From Sedimenticola sp. (GTDB taxonomy: Bacteria > Pseudomonadota > Gammaproteobacteria > Chromatiales > Chromatiaceae), in contig JALVEW010000063.1 of the NCBI GenBank assembly GCA_027030425.1, forward strand, positions 1 to 38,956: 38,956 nt of DNA, read 5' to 3'. The notes below the pieces were generated by a model, which did not search any database, was not told the DNA's origin, and was given only the letters and a program-made list of their open reading frames with translations. Position 1 is the first letter of the stretch, and every line of letters begins with the position of its first letter. Shown piece by piece: positions 8,901 to 17,049 of this stretch. The position numbers and the translations under genes are program-made.

Positions 8901-10624
8901 GTGGTAATGCCGCCAGCATCCACGAGGACACCTTCGAGAGGAGCGCCGCTACTGGTCACCGTGCCCGTCAGGGTACCAGAGGGACCGGCGGAACAACTTG
9001 GAAACTTGAAAGAGCCTATCCTTGTCTGCCAGCCTGCAGAACTATCCGCGGAGTAATATTCCTGGGTATACCAGAAGGTGCAGTCATCCGTGGGATCCAC
9101 GCTCATGGCCGAATAGTCGCCCCAGCGACCACTGGAATGGCTTTGGGAACCGCCCCCCGCTATCAGCGTTGCTTCACCCTGCGGCAGGGTATCAGCAGGA
9201 TCGCTCACCAGACGCCCGGTGTAGCGAATGGACGGATAGGTGTTGGCTCCGGATACGGAATAGCCAATGGCGATATTCCCCTGGGCATCCATAGCAGCAG
9301 ACCCGAGCCAACGGTTATCGGCATCCGGTGCATAGGTTCCCTGGTTGGCCACCGTCCAGCCGGCACCGGTATTACGCAACTCGTACCAGCGCACGCCTGC
9401 CTTGTCGGCACCATTGGCATCCACCGTGTGGTTGGTCACCATGGCCTCATACCCACCGAAATTGCGGTACTGGACCCTGTACATGAGCCGGTCCGCCAGG
9501 GAATCCACGGCCGTACCACCGGGCTGACCAATACAGTTGCGGGAACCCCCGCACATATCGGGATCGAAAGACGCAACCGCCGGAGACGTCAGCGAGGTGA
9601 AAGTGGCATTGGCTGGCGTGGTCCAGTCCACATGGAAGGCCCAGATATCAAGAGATGCATTGTCGCCACCCAACTGGACGAACAAATTGGGAGCGCCCGA
9701 GGGCGGCGGTGTGACACCATCCCAGTCGGCAGGCAGCATGGCACCCAGAGAAGGATCCGGGTCATCGAAATAAATCATCTGCGCAGACAGGCCCGCCAGC
9801 ATCTTGTCCCGTTCGAAGGCCACGGCGCCCTGACCCGCCCAGCTGTTGCCGATAAACTGGTTAACCGCCATGTAGTAGCCGTCCGGCCAGATACCAAAAT
9901 GTGGATAGTCATTCATCTTGGTATCGCTGATTTTGAAGTCATACAGATAGAAAGCGCCCGTGGGGTCACCCGTCTCCGAAATAGCGATACATTGATGGAA
10001 ACCTTGGGTACCATTGAAATCCAGGGCAAACTGACTGAGTAGCCAGCGATCAGCCGCCTGGTCATAGAGGACGATGGGATCGCCGTCATTGTTGACCCTG
10101 CAGATATTTCCTGCTGGAAGGGCGGACCAAATGGTGTTGGAAGCGAGAGGCCCCAGGAGACTGGTGCCGCTCTTGTCCCATACCTGGTAGCTCAGGTTTA
10201 CCATCTGGACATAATGACCAGGACCTACATCTCCCACCGTATCGGGCGGCAGTACGCCATTGACATTGTTTATGCCTTCGAAATTCACCACCGTGCCAGG
10301 CATTTTGGCGTCCAAGGGTGCCTGATCCTGAACGACGGGATCAGTGATGACAGGAGTGTTGCCCTTCTTTTCCGGTCTGTTACGGGGAACAGGAAGGGCT
10401 GGATAGGCTTCCACCACGCCAGTGGCCTGGGGCAGCTGCGGAGGGGATATGGCCAACTCACGCAACGGCCGCGTCTTTGCCACCGCTACCGATGTCGAAA
10501 CCTTGGGCTGCGCGGATACGCCACTGGCAGCGGCATTTGCAGACGTGGAAATACCCAACACGGATACTGAAAAGACGAGCGCGACCGTCTTGAACAGCCG
10601 CCTGATACCGGATTTCAAATCCAT
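5909..10624 (-). CDS. Giant secreted multidomain protein with three C-terminal SLH repeats
   Basis: A 1571-residue exported protein. A signal peptide (positive charges, hydrophobic core, cleavage near 'SANAAASG') is followed by a region of about 500 residues with aromatic and Asp-rich motifs that suggest a beta-propeller-like fold. Next come carboxypeptidase-regulatory-like beta-sandwich modules (about residues 555-720, for example 'GTLTGTVTSSGAPLEGVLV'), a MAM/jelly-roll-like segment (about 735-895), another regulatory-like module, a second propeller-like stretch and a short Ig-like module ending near 1380. The last 190 residues are three SLH repeats with 'GC..NYC' cysteine pairs. ATG 10624 is preferred over ATG 10630 because AGGGG lies at proper distance. 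No catalytic motif is evident; a surface adhesin or scaffold is likely. Confidence 0.85.
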   Translation of the reverse strand: MDLKSGIRRLFKTVALVFSVSVLGISTSANAAASGVSAQPKVSTSVAVAKTRPLRELAISPPQLPQATGVVEAYPALPVPRNRPEKKGNTPVITDPVVQDQAPLDAKMPGTVVNFEGINNVNGVLPPDTVGDVGPGHYVQMVNLSYQVWDKSGTSLLGPLASNTIWSALPAGNICRVNNDGDPIVLYDQAADRWLLSQFALDFNGTQGFHQCIAISETGDPTGAFYLYDFKISDTKMNDYPHFGIWPDGYYMAVNQFIGNSWAGQGAVAFERDKMLAGLSAQMIYFDDPDPSLGAMLPADWDGVTPPPSGAPNLFVQLGGDNASLDIWAFHVDWTTPANATFTSLTSPAVASFDPDMCGGSRNCIGQPGGTAVDSLADRLMYRVQYRNFGGYEAMVTNHTVDANGADKAGVRWYELRNTGAGWTVANQGTYAPDADNRWLGSAAMDAQGNIAIGYSVSGANTYPSIRYTGRLVSDPADTLPQGEATLIAGGGSQSHSSGRWGDYSAMSVDPTDDCTFWYTQEYYSADSSAGWQTRIGSFKFPSCSAGPSGTLTGTVTSSGAPLEGVLVDAGGITTTTNASGVYNFASIPVGTYTVTASKFGYVTSSVSGVAVTDGATTIQDFNLAQASMTTISGTVTDGSGKGWPLYATIDIAGAPIPTLYTDPATGAYSVSLPQGANVTINVAVDGYVSQARGITVPAAPSTEDFAMLVDSLACSAPGYMVDGLTEDFNGATFPPSGWSVVDDAGNGVVWSNVAGSGESGNYTGGTGDAASVSSDAFGSAEFDTSLVSPVVPVIGGETLTYVANYQNYANLDFLDVDISVDGGAWTNVLRWNEDHGGLRSTPGEAVSLDLTGFLAGATSYQLRWHYYDPNTGDWDWYAQIDDVKAGGCVPDSSVGGLLVGNVYDANTVVPVNGATISHGSHASISMATPDDAALDDGFFSLPVPAGVAISVEATATGYGTATQSVTVPAGGVLRQNFALPAGMLAATPSPITMTLWEGMSWPKSLELANAGGADVAYKLFEFDVPYTAPQATGPWAEKVRHASPKHLHDKDARLLRYTPVFLNKGTESLPNPNAAGDILSQFVTGLGSPWGISFNKDANDLWVNNIGAFVGGTDDDNHRFLRDGTDTGDSITPTWMAVYVGDGAYDMLNGTLWQVNVGGDNCVYESDPVTLAPTGNSICPAFGTSMRGLAYDPVTDTFYAGSWNDSTIHHFDRSGTILDSKNVGLSISGLAFNPVTGHLFVLSNVDAAGGDDIAVLDVANDYAVLASFDTGIPDLRQGGLGMSCDGHLWAVQQATGDGAGDDAILEIDSGENVACLGIDWLSESPAEGTVAAGGSEPIEFTFDSTALTPGVYLAHVKVANDAPYGALPIPVEFTVIPYEQMFADVQPAHMFYNYVQSIGLAGITSGCDNAVPLPNYCDLSSVSRAQMAVFLGRGIHGSDYVPPPATGSVFNDVSASYWAAAWIEQFVADGMTSGCDGNGNYCPDDQVTRGQMAVFLLKAKHGASYMPPPASGTVFDDVDASYWSASWIEQLAAEGITLGCGGNNYCPESPVERGQMAVFIQRVFNLPIHP

Positions 10625-10722
10625 AACCATCCCCTAAATGGTGATCGCAGGTCGTCCCTGCTTGTTATTCACGCGCATGTCGGCGCCAAAAAAACGAGGC
10701 CGGTTTGCATTTTGTCCTTGCG

Positions 10723-10751
10723 ATACTAGCGCTGGTGCGGGAAAGATGCAA
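10723..10751 (-). promoter_or_regulatory. Possible promoter of the large SLH gene
   Basis: Read leftward, TTGCAT and TAGTAT are 17 bp apart, about 100 bp before the start codon. Both hexamers are poor matches to the sigma-70 consensus, so this is only a candidate. Confidence 0.25.
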
Positions 10752-10842
10752 ACCAGTCCTCAGTTCTGATATGTAAACTTGACAACCCCAACAAGAGATG
10801 AGCGGCATGGACTGACAATAAGTCAACAACTATCACCTATCA

Positions 10843-11964
10843 TCACGGCTCATTCGATGAGGGAAAAGCATCCAGAAAGACCTGCTCGTAAGCTTCCAGC
10901 ACACTGTCCCAGCGAAAGGACTCACGAAATCTACGCCTGCTCCATTCTGACATTTCACTAATCCTTGACGCATCGTTCAGCAACTCATCAAGCCTGTTGG
11001 CGCAACTCTCCTGGTCAGAAAAATAGGCGGCCCCTTGTCCAGCCACCCAGCGGTTGTAGGCATTATCATGGGCGAGTACCGGCGATCCGGCCCCCAGGGC
11101 TTCAACCAGGGAAGGATTGGTGCCACCAACCGTGTGGCCATGAATGTACAGCCGGGTATGAAAGCGCAGTGCGGCAAGCACGGACTTGTCGTAAATGGCG
11201 CCGGGGAACATCACCTCATCGCTGGCCGCCTCCAGCAGCCTGTGGTGATAGGCATTCCCCCCTGGGTTCAGGTTTCCCAGCACCACCAGCCGGATACCTC
11301 TCCTCCGGGCAGAAAACGCCTGCACGATCTCCAGTATGGAGTTCTCCGGCTCAGGGCGGGCCACCACCAGGGCAAAACCGTCAGGTGTCAGGCCCAGTTC
11401 CCCCAGCAGGGTTTCATCCGCCGTGATGATCTCCTCCGCGCCATAGGGAATCATGGTGATCTTGCGGGCGGATACCCGCGTCTGCAGGTGTTTCTCGATC
11501 TCCGGGTGATCCGCGATGAGATGGTTGCCTATCAGGCAGCCCAGGCGTTCATTCAGATACAACCATGCACGTTCGTGTACTTTCCATTTTTTTCGTTTCC
11601 ACTCGATGCCATCCATGTTGATGATGTTTACCTTGCGTCCCATGCGGAAACGCAAGTTGAACAAGGCTGTGTTGTATCCCAGGGTCAGAATCAGGCGGTC
11701 ACTGTTGGCCGCATGCAGGACGGTCTTCCAGTCATACACTATGGTGCCCAAGGCACCTTGCTGGGTTACTGGAACATCTATCAACGTGACTCCCTTCCAC
11801 TCACGAACGGAAATTTCTCCAGAGCCATGCGTCTGGCAGTAGACCACAACATCCCAGCCCTTTTCCACCAGGAACAGGGCCAAATATTCGGCAAATGTTT
11901 CAAACCCGCCATGAGCGGCGGGTATGCCACGAGTCCCCAATATGGAAAGCTGTTTTCGGCTCAT
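10843..11964 (-). CDS. Glycosyltransferase with DUF1972 N-terminal domain (rhamnosyltransferase-like)
   Basis: The 373-residue protein opens with 'SILGTRGIPAAHGGFETFAE', the hallmark of the DUF1972 N-terminal domain found in capsule rhamnosyl- and related transferases (WchF/Cps2T type). The C-terminal half has the GT-B nucleotide-sugar region, including 'GTNPSLVEALGAGSPVLA', with the conserved acidic residue that binds the donor. It should act at the inner face of the inner membrane, adding one sugar to the lipid-linked repeat unit. It is the last glycan gene of the leftward run, 56 bp after the other glycosyltransferase. Donor and acceptor cannot be told from sequence. Confidence 0.88.
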   Translation of the reverse strand: MSRKQLSILGTRGIPAAHGGFETFAEYLALFLVEKGWDVVVYCQTHGSGEISVREWKGVTLIDVPVTQQGALGTIVYDWKTVLHAANSDRLILTLGYNTALFNLRFRMGRKVNIINMDGIEWKRKKWKVHERAWLYLNERLGCLIGNHLIADHPEIEKHLQTRVSARKITMIPYGAEEIITADETLLGELGLTPDGFALVVARPEPENSILEIVQAFSARRRGIRLVVLGNLNPGGNAYHHRLLEAASDEVMFPGAIYDKSVLAALRFHTRLYIHGHTVGGTNPSLVEALGAGSPVLAHDNAYNRWVAGQGAAYFSDQESCANRLDELLNDASRISEMSEWSRRRFRESFRWDSVLEAYEQVFLDAFPSSNEP

Positions 11965-12020
11965 GCGCTATTGTTCTCTGAACTTGGGAAAAATGCCTTC
12001 AATTGCCTTGCCAGGAAACA

Positions 12021-13226
12021 TCAGAGCAGCTTTCTGTACACATCCATGAGTTTTCGATAGTGATCTTCCGGATTGAATTTTCTTTCCACATTCTGCCGTC
12101 CTTTCTTTCCCATTGTTACCGCGGCACCACGATTTTCCCACATCCACTTCATGTATTCGCCCAGTTCCTGTGCATTACCAGGCTCAAACAGGAAACCATC
12201 AACCCTGTCCTCCACAACTTCCGGAATACCGCCAATCCGACTGGCAATGACCGGCTTTCCCTTGGCAAAACTTTCTATGCTGGTGAGACCGAAAGTCTCA
12301 TACCATTCGGATGGAATAATGGAACACACAGACCCCTTTATCACTTCGTAGAGGCTGGCCTGGTCCATGAACCCCCTGATGGTGACATTGTCCAGTTTCT
12401 CTTGGGCGACATAATCCCGCATAACCGGCTCCAGCCCCCCCGCTCCGACAAGAACCAGGTCGATGTCCCGGTGCATGGCCGCGGCTTTCAGCAGCGTCAT
12501 TATGCCCTTGTTCGCCTCGAAACGCCCAAAGTAGAGGAGGTAAGCCCCTTCATTCTCAGCCACCTCGATACCCGATACGTCGATATAGTTGTGTATGGCT
12601 GTTATGCGGTTTGGGCTCAGACCATGGGACACAAGCTTTTCCCGCATGAATTCGCTCACGGCAATGAAGTGATCTACGCCATCGATAGCCCCATTTTTCA
12701 CGGACACATAAGATTCCAGAGCGCTCAGGCCGGAACGCAGAAAGGAGCCCCGGTTACATCGTTGAAGCACAGCGTGATAATAGTGTCCGCCAGCACATTT
12801 TTCACACAGTTCACCGTGACAGGAAAGGGTGTAGACAGGGCATGAAAGCTTGAACTCATGGGTAGTCTGCACGATCGGGATACCCTTTTCGCGCAGGGGC
12901 TGAAGAATGGAGGAAGTCAGTTTGCCGTAATAGATATGCAGGTGTGCAATATCGATACTGATCTTTTCAAGCAACCGGGACATGGCGCGTTTCGCCGGCC
13001 TGGAATAGACATAATTGGTCAGATCCCATAATCCCGGATGCTCAAAGTCAGGAGCTGGTGGAAAATAAGATTCCCACTCGGAAGGAAGATTATCGGGGTG
13101 CTTTCCCGCAAAAGGAATGACCTTGTGACCATGGCGGGTCAGCAGCTCAGCAAGCTGAAACTGATATCGGTCTGACCCACCGATTATCCGGTAATTCTGG
13201 CCGGCATTAAGAAGCTTCAGTTTCAT
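12021..13226 (-). CDS. GT4-family glycosyltransferase
   Basis: A 401-residue GT-B enzyme. The N-terminal Rossmann half contains 'GGSDRYQFQLAELLTRHGH' and a cysteine cluster ('CPVYTLSCHGELCEKCAGG') common in this GT4 subgroup after the 'HEFKL' motif. The C-terminal half shows 'YFGRFEANKGI' and 'IPSEWYETFGLTSIESFAKG', including the E-x7-E type donor-binding motif. I chose ATG 13226, which begins with the usual beta strand ('MKLKLLNAG'); the frame extends to 13322 but that part overlaps the polymerase gene more deeply. The chosen start still overlaps that gene by 20 bp. It adds a sugar during assembly of the surface polysaccharide; specificity unknown. Confidence 0.88.
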   Translation of the reverse strand: MKLKLLNAGQNYRIIGGSDRYQFQLAELLTRHGHKVIPFAGKHPDNLPSEWESYFPPAPDFEHPGLWDLTNYVYSRPAKRAMSRLLEKISIDIAHLHIYYGKLTSSILQPLREKGIPIVQTTHEFKLSCPVYTLSCHGELCEKCAGGHYYHAVLQRCNRGSFLRSGLSALESYVSVKNGAIDGVDHFIAVSEFMREKLVSHGLSPNRITAIHNYIDVSGIEVAENEGAYLLYFGRFEANKGIMTLLKAAAMHRDIDLVLVGAGGLEPVMRDYVAQEKLDNVTIRGFMDQASLYEVIKGSVCSIIPSEWYETFGLTSIESFAKGKPVIASRIGGIPEVVEDRVDGFLFEPGNAQELGEYMKWMWENRGAAVTMGKKGRQNVERKFNPEDHYRKLMDVYRKLL

Positions 13227-14523
13227 GGTCAGTGCCAAGCGATCGGGGAGCCGGTTTCGAGCAAAGCGATTGATCCCCGGCCACTTCACCAGCTTTGAAG
13301 GCCAGCGCAAACAGCAGGGCATTGTAGGAATACATGAACAAAGGGTTCACAACAGCCACCAGCAACATGAATATCAGGACAATACGAAAATACAGCATTT
13401 TCCTGCTGTTTCCCGCCGCCCGCGCCTTGCTGCGATAATAAACATAGGCAAGAGCAATGCCGAACAACAGCAGGCCCATTGCACCAAACTCACCACTGAT
13501 GGTTGCAAGATTGCTGTCGTATACGCCTTCCATTTGCTCAAAAAATCGCATGTCCGACAGGCCGAGATCCTCATATACAGGGCTGCCGCCAGATTCAACA
13601 CTGCCGAAAGTGGCTGCTCCCGTGCCGATGGGGAAGTAACGCAACAGAAGCACAAAGCCGTAGTAAATCATGATGCCTCTTATATACAGGGAATTCTCGA
13701 TATCAGACAGTTCGGAGACATTCTTGATGGTGCGCTGCAGCATGTCTTGCACAAAGCCGGAAAACACCACCAATCCAAGGAGCGCCATGAGAAGCATGGC
13801 GCCTAGAACCTTCCATTGCCGTGTATAAACGAAGTACACCAGCAAGGTTATCGGTATAGCCGCTAGTGCGGCGCGCGAGCCCGTTATCAGTATCAGCAGA
13901 AAAAACAAGGCGGTGAAGAAAACGATATTTGGCAGATTGCCACTGAATCTGAAAACAAAATAATAGATAAAGGCTATTCCCAAATGTATGCCCAGGTCAT
14001 TTGGCTTTAGCTGAAACCCCTCTATCCTGAGTATGCCTGCCCTATAGGCGGGAGGCACGTTGAAAAAATCCAGGAAACGTTCCTGCAAAAAAAGATTCAG
14101 CAGGAAGCCGGCAATGGACACGGCCATCACAAATACAAAAAGCTTACGGATGGATTTGCCACCAGGATCAGCCAATTGAACAAGATCCAGCGCCATGAGA
14201 AAAACAAAAAACTTCCAGTGAATGACAGACTGAACGACTATTTTTTCCATGCTGCTCTGGAACCCCAGCATGGATACGACAACGAAATAAGCCAGCACCG
14301 CACAAGAAAGAAGAAAAAGCGGGCTGGTCCTGCCCGTCACCAGTGCGCGCACCACCAGGAACGCAAGCACGCCTATGACAAAAACCTCGTCCAGGTACTT
14401 GATGGCGGAGCCGGGAAAAAGGCGAATGAACGGCTCCTGAAAAAATATGACGAGCAGAAAAAGCAGAACCATGCCGACAAGAAATCGGTAACCAGATGCT
14501 TCCCTGGCTCCCGCCATATTCAT
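13207..14523 (-). CDS. Wzy-like O-antigen/EPS polymerase (O-antigen ligase family membrane protein)
   Basis: About 438 residues with ten or more hydrophobic segments and a large polar loop near residues 285-340, the topology of Wzy polymerases and WaaL-type ligases. Segments include 'ITGSRAALAAIPITLLVYF', where the 'GSR(A)' pattern before a membrane helix is typical of the O-antigen ligase/polymerase family. Its place beside Wzx-like and Wzz-like genes makes polymerase more likely than ligase. ATG 14523 has GAGG upstream at good spacing; ATG 14538 is the alternative and would overlap the preceding gene. It would polymerise repeat units on the periplasmic side. Confidence 0.82.
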   Translation of the reverse strand: MNMAGAREASGYRFLVGMVLLFLLVIFFQEPFIRLFPGSAIKYLDEVFVIGVLAFLVVRALVTGRTSPLFLLSCAVLAYFVVVSMLGFQSSMEKIVVQSVIHWKFFVFLMALDLVQLADPGGKSIRKLFVFVMAVSIAGFLLNLFLQERFLDFFNVPPAYRAGILRIEGFQLKPNDLGIHLGIAFIYYFVFRFSGNLPNIVFFTALFFLLILITGSRAALAAIPITLLVYFVYTRQWKVLGAMLLMALLGLVVFSGFVQDMLQRTIKNVSELSDIENSLYIRGIMIYYGFVLLLRYFPIGTGAATFGSVESGGSPVYEDLGLSDMRFFEQMEGVYDSNLATISGEFGAMGLLLFGIALAYVYYRSKARAAGNSRKMLYFRIVLIFMLLVAVVNPLFMYSYNALLFALAFKAGEVAGDQSLCSKPAPRSLGTDHETEAS

Positions 14524-14530
14524 TGCAGCC

Positions 14531-15607
14531 TCATTCAATGCCCGCCCTCGCCAAATCCTGATCTATTGAGTCCCATACGGCATGCAATTCATCCAGCAAA
14601 CGTGCCCGGGTTTCAGGACTCAAAACAAAACCCTTGCCATCTCTGAGCAAGGTTATGATGCGATCCTTCAGCCCTTCGTCAACACGCTGCACAGGCACTT
14701 CGATTTCCGGTGAAATCATCCCGAACAAGGCGCTGACCTTGTGTTGACCTGCCACGGGTATAACCACCTTGCCAGACAACATTCCCGCTATCAGACCATG
14801 CATGCGGGTGCTTACAAGGACATCGCAGCTGTCGCAGACAGTCTCCAGCAACGCAACCCCATCATCTGGCTGAAACAACTGCAAATCATGGGCATGCGCC
14901 AGTTTTTCTCCGAAAGTCCGGTCAACCTCTGAAGTCACGATAATCCTGACATCCCAGCCCCTTTCCTTGAGTTCACCAACCAGCTCCTGGTACTGGGCTT
15001 CGTAAGTCTGCAGGGAAATAGAGGTGAGTCGCTCGTTCCAGAACAATTCCTCGTGGGCAAATGGCACAATAGCCAGCCTGTTTCCGTTTCCCCTTCCAGC
15101 CTGGCATTCCCAGGTACAAAAAAAAGCGCCGTCAGGGGACAAGCGTGTGTCGCTTCGGTTTGCAATCCTGTTAATGACTTCCATGGAGTGCCCATCCCTG
15201 GCCCAATTGGCTTTCGTCATCTTGAATCCAAGCCCATAGAGTTTCCCGCCTATCCAGCTGGAGCGGCTACTTGCCCCCATGAACGCCGTGTACAGATTCC
15301 TTCGCAGCAGGAAAGCAACCAGACAATATACAAAAAAACTCACAGCAAACCGCAGAACCCTGGGAATGACAAGATTGCCCCCTGCTATGACCACGGCATC
15401 ATTGCGGCGTACAGCCCTGTATACCCGTCCCAGGCCGAGCAGGCCGTTAAGCCATTTGCTGCCTTTCATCCCGTTGTAGTAGAGAAACGGCAGCCGTTCC
15501 ACCTGCCATCCACTCCTGGATTCGGCATCGGCGGACAGGGATTCCGAAATCAGAAGATCACCACTGTTGTGGGAATACATATGGGTAATCAGGAGAATAC
15601 GCCTCAT
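14531..15607 (-). CDS. Polysaccharide pyruvyl transferase (CsaB-like family)
   Basis: A 358-residue protein matching the polysaccharide pyruvyl transferase family. It starts 'RRILLITHMYSHNSGDLLI' (GT-B-like first strand with a 'N.GD' turn), has 'VVIAGGNLVIPRVLR', and near the end 'VLVSTRMHGLIAGMLSGK', the conserved 'RxHG' motif of this family. Such enzymes transfer pyruvate from phosphoenolpyruvate to a sugar to make an acidic ketal; CsaB does this on the cell-wall polymer that SLH domains bind. The gene overlaps the flippase gene by 4 bp and lies immediately before the polymerase gene. Some family members act on other glycans or lack pyruvyl activity, so the reaction is a strong inference. 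Confidence 0.85.
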   Translation of the reverse strand: MRRILLITHMYSHNSGDLLISESLSADAESRSGWQVERLPFLYYNGMKGSKWLNGLLGLGRVYRAVRRNDAVVIAGGNLVIPRVLRFAVSFFVYCLVAFLLRRNLYTAFMGASSRSSWIGGKLYGLGFKMTKANWARDGHSMEVINRIANRSDTRLSPDGAFFCTWECQAGRGNGNRLAIVPFAHEELFWNERLTSISLQTYEAQYQELVGELKERGWDVRIIVTSEVDRTFGEKLAHAHDLQLFQPDDGVALLETVCDSCDVLVSTRMHGLIAGMLSGKVVIPVAGQHKVSALFGMISPEIEVPVQRVDEGLKDRIITLLRDGKGFVLSPETRARLLDELHAVWDSIDQDLARAGIE

Positions 15608-16953
15608 TTACGCAATACCCGTGAATAAATCGGTGCCATGTAACGTAAAGCTCCAAGCCACATCATAAGCAACAGGATCAAGCGTAACCACAGCTCACCG
15701 TGCAGCCACATATAAATCATGAATACGGCCGTGCCTGCAGCCACAATCACCAGGAAATCCTGTTGCGCCGGCCGGGCGGCAGCATTGATTTTTCTGGAAC
15801 AAAACCTGAACCCCAACCAGAGGCCAAGATCGGACAGGAGGATCGCGGTCACCGCGCCGTATATCCCCATTGAAGGGATAAGCACCAGATTAAGGCAGAT
15901 ATTTCCAACTGCGACAACAAGGGTGGTATATAACTTCCAGCGATTGTAATCGCTTGCCGATATTATCGCAGAGTCTGTGTACTTGGTGAAGCGCAGCAGA
16001 ATCAGCGGCGACAGCATGAGCAGGATTCTGGCACTCTCCTGAAACTCAACACCGTACATGAAATGAATCAGTTCAGGAGAAACCAGCGCAATGGTAAACA
16101 TCAGCAACATCCCACCCCCCCATTCGATTGCCCTGTTTTCTTCTATCACCTGTTTCAGCGCATCATTCCGGCTCTGGCTCATGAACCTGGAGACATCCGG
16201 ATAATAGAGGTTGAACAAGGTCTGGGGGATGACGATCAAGGCCATGATGATACGCATGGCGGCACTGTACAAAGCTATTTGCTCATAGGGTGCTCCCAGG
16301 TACTTCAACAAGACGATATCGAGCTGCAGCATGGAGACGATCAGTACTGCATGCAGGACATAGCTCCAGCTTCCCTGTATCAACACGCGGACAGCTGGTG
16401 ACTTCTGATTTCTGGCAAGATCCGCAATCCGGGGCAGAAGCAGGGATATGTACACCAGTTTCGCCAGAGAAAAGGCCAGGTACATCAGAATAAGCTGCTT
16501 GATCCATACGCCGGCAATAAGCATCAGCACCAGCAATATGGTCTTTTCCGCGGAGTGATACAGGGATTCCCTGACAAACCGCTTTTCATGGTAAAGAAGG
16601 GATCGACCCAATGAAATCAGGGACTCCAGGTAAAAGGAGGCAAGCAGATAGTAGATTTTTCCATCCAAATGAAGCAGGGAAACCAGCAACAGCACCAGCA
16701 GGAACAGAAACGTCTTTATCAGAAACAGCTTGCCGAACAGGCTGCGGCTGGAACCATATCTGGCCAGAAGAGGAATCTGGTACAGATCTCCCCCATTGTC
16801 GACAATGACGAAAACCAGCGCCGCCAGCGCAAAAAGGTAAGAGAACTCTCCGAAGGACTCCGGCCCGAAACTGCGCGCCAGCACTACGAAGAACAGGAAC
16901 ATCACCGCTTTTTCAAGAAAGCGCGATGCCAGAAGCAGAATACGTTGCCTCAC
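15604..16953 (-). CDS. Wzx-type polysaccharide flippase
   Basis: A 449-residue protein with about twelve to fourteen membrane helices, starting 'RILLLASRFLEKAVMFLFFVVLARSFGPESFGEFSYLF'-like sequence in which 'ARSFGPESFGEFSY' is the family's first-loop signature (MATE/MOP superfamily polysaccharide exporters). It would flip lipid-linked repeat units across the inner membrane for the polymerase. Translation starts at GTG 16953. It overlaps the pyruvyl transferase gene by 4 bp, which indicates tight co-expression. Confidence 0.9.
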   Translation of the reverse strand: MRQRILLLASRFLEKAVMFLFFVVLARSFGPESFGEFSYLFALAALVFVIVDNGGDLYQIPLLARYGSSRSLFGKLFLIKTFLFLLVLLLVSLLHLDGKIYYLLASFYLESLISLGRSLLYHEKRFVRESLYHSAEKTILLVLMLIAGVWIKQLILMYLAFSLAKLVYISLLLPRIADLARNQKSPAVRVLIQGSWSYVLHAVLIVSMLQLDIVLLKYLGAPYEQIALYSAAMRIIMALIVIPQTLFNLYYPDVSRFMSQSRNDALKQVIEENRAIEWGGGMLLMFTIALVSPELIHFMYGVEFQESARILLMLSPLILLRFTKYTDSAIISASDYNRWKLYTTLVVAVGNICLNLVLIPSMGIYGAVTAILLSDLGLWLGFRFCSRKINAAARPAQQDFLVIVAAGTAVFMIYMWLHGELWLRLILLLMMWLGALRYMAPIYSRVLRK

Positions 16954-17049
16954 TTTTTCACTCGCGGGAGCCAGAAAGCTGCGGCGGATGATTCATTGTG
17001 GCCGGACCTCAGATGAAAAAACGCGCGGCAAGCATCTATCACTGCAAAA

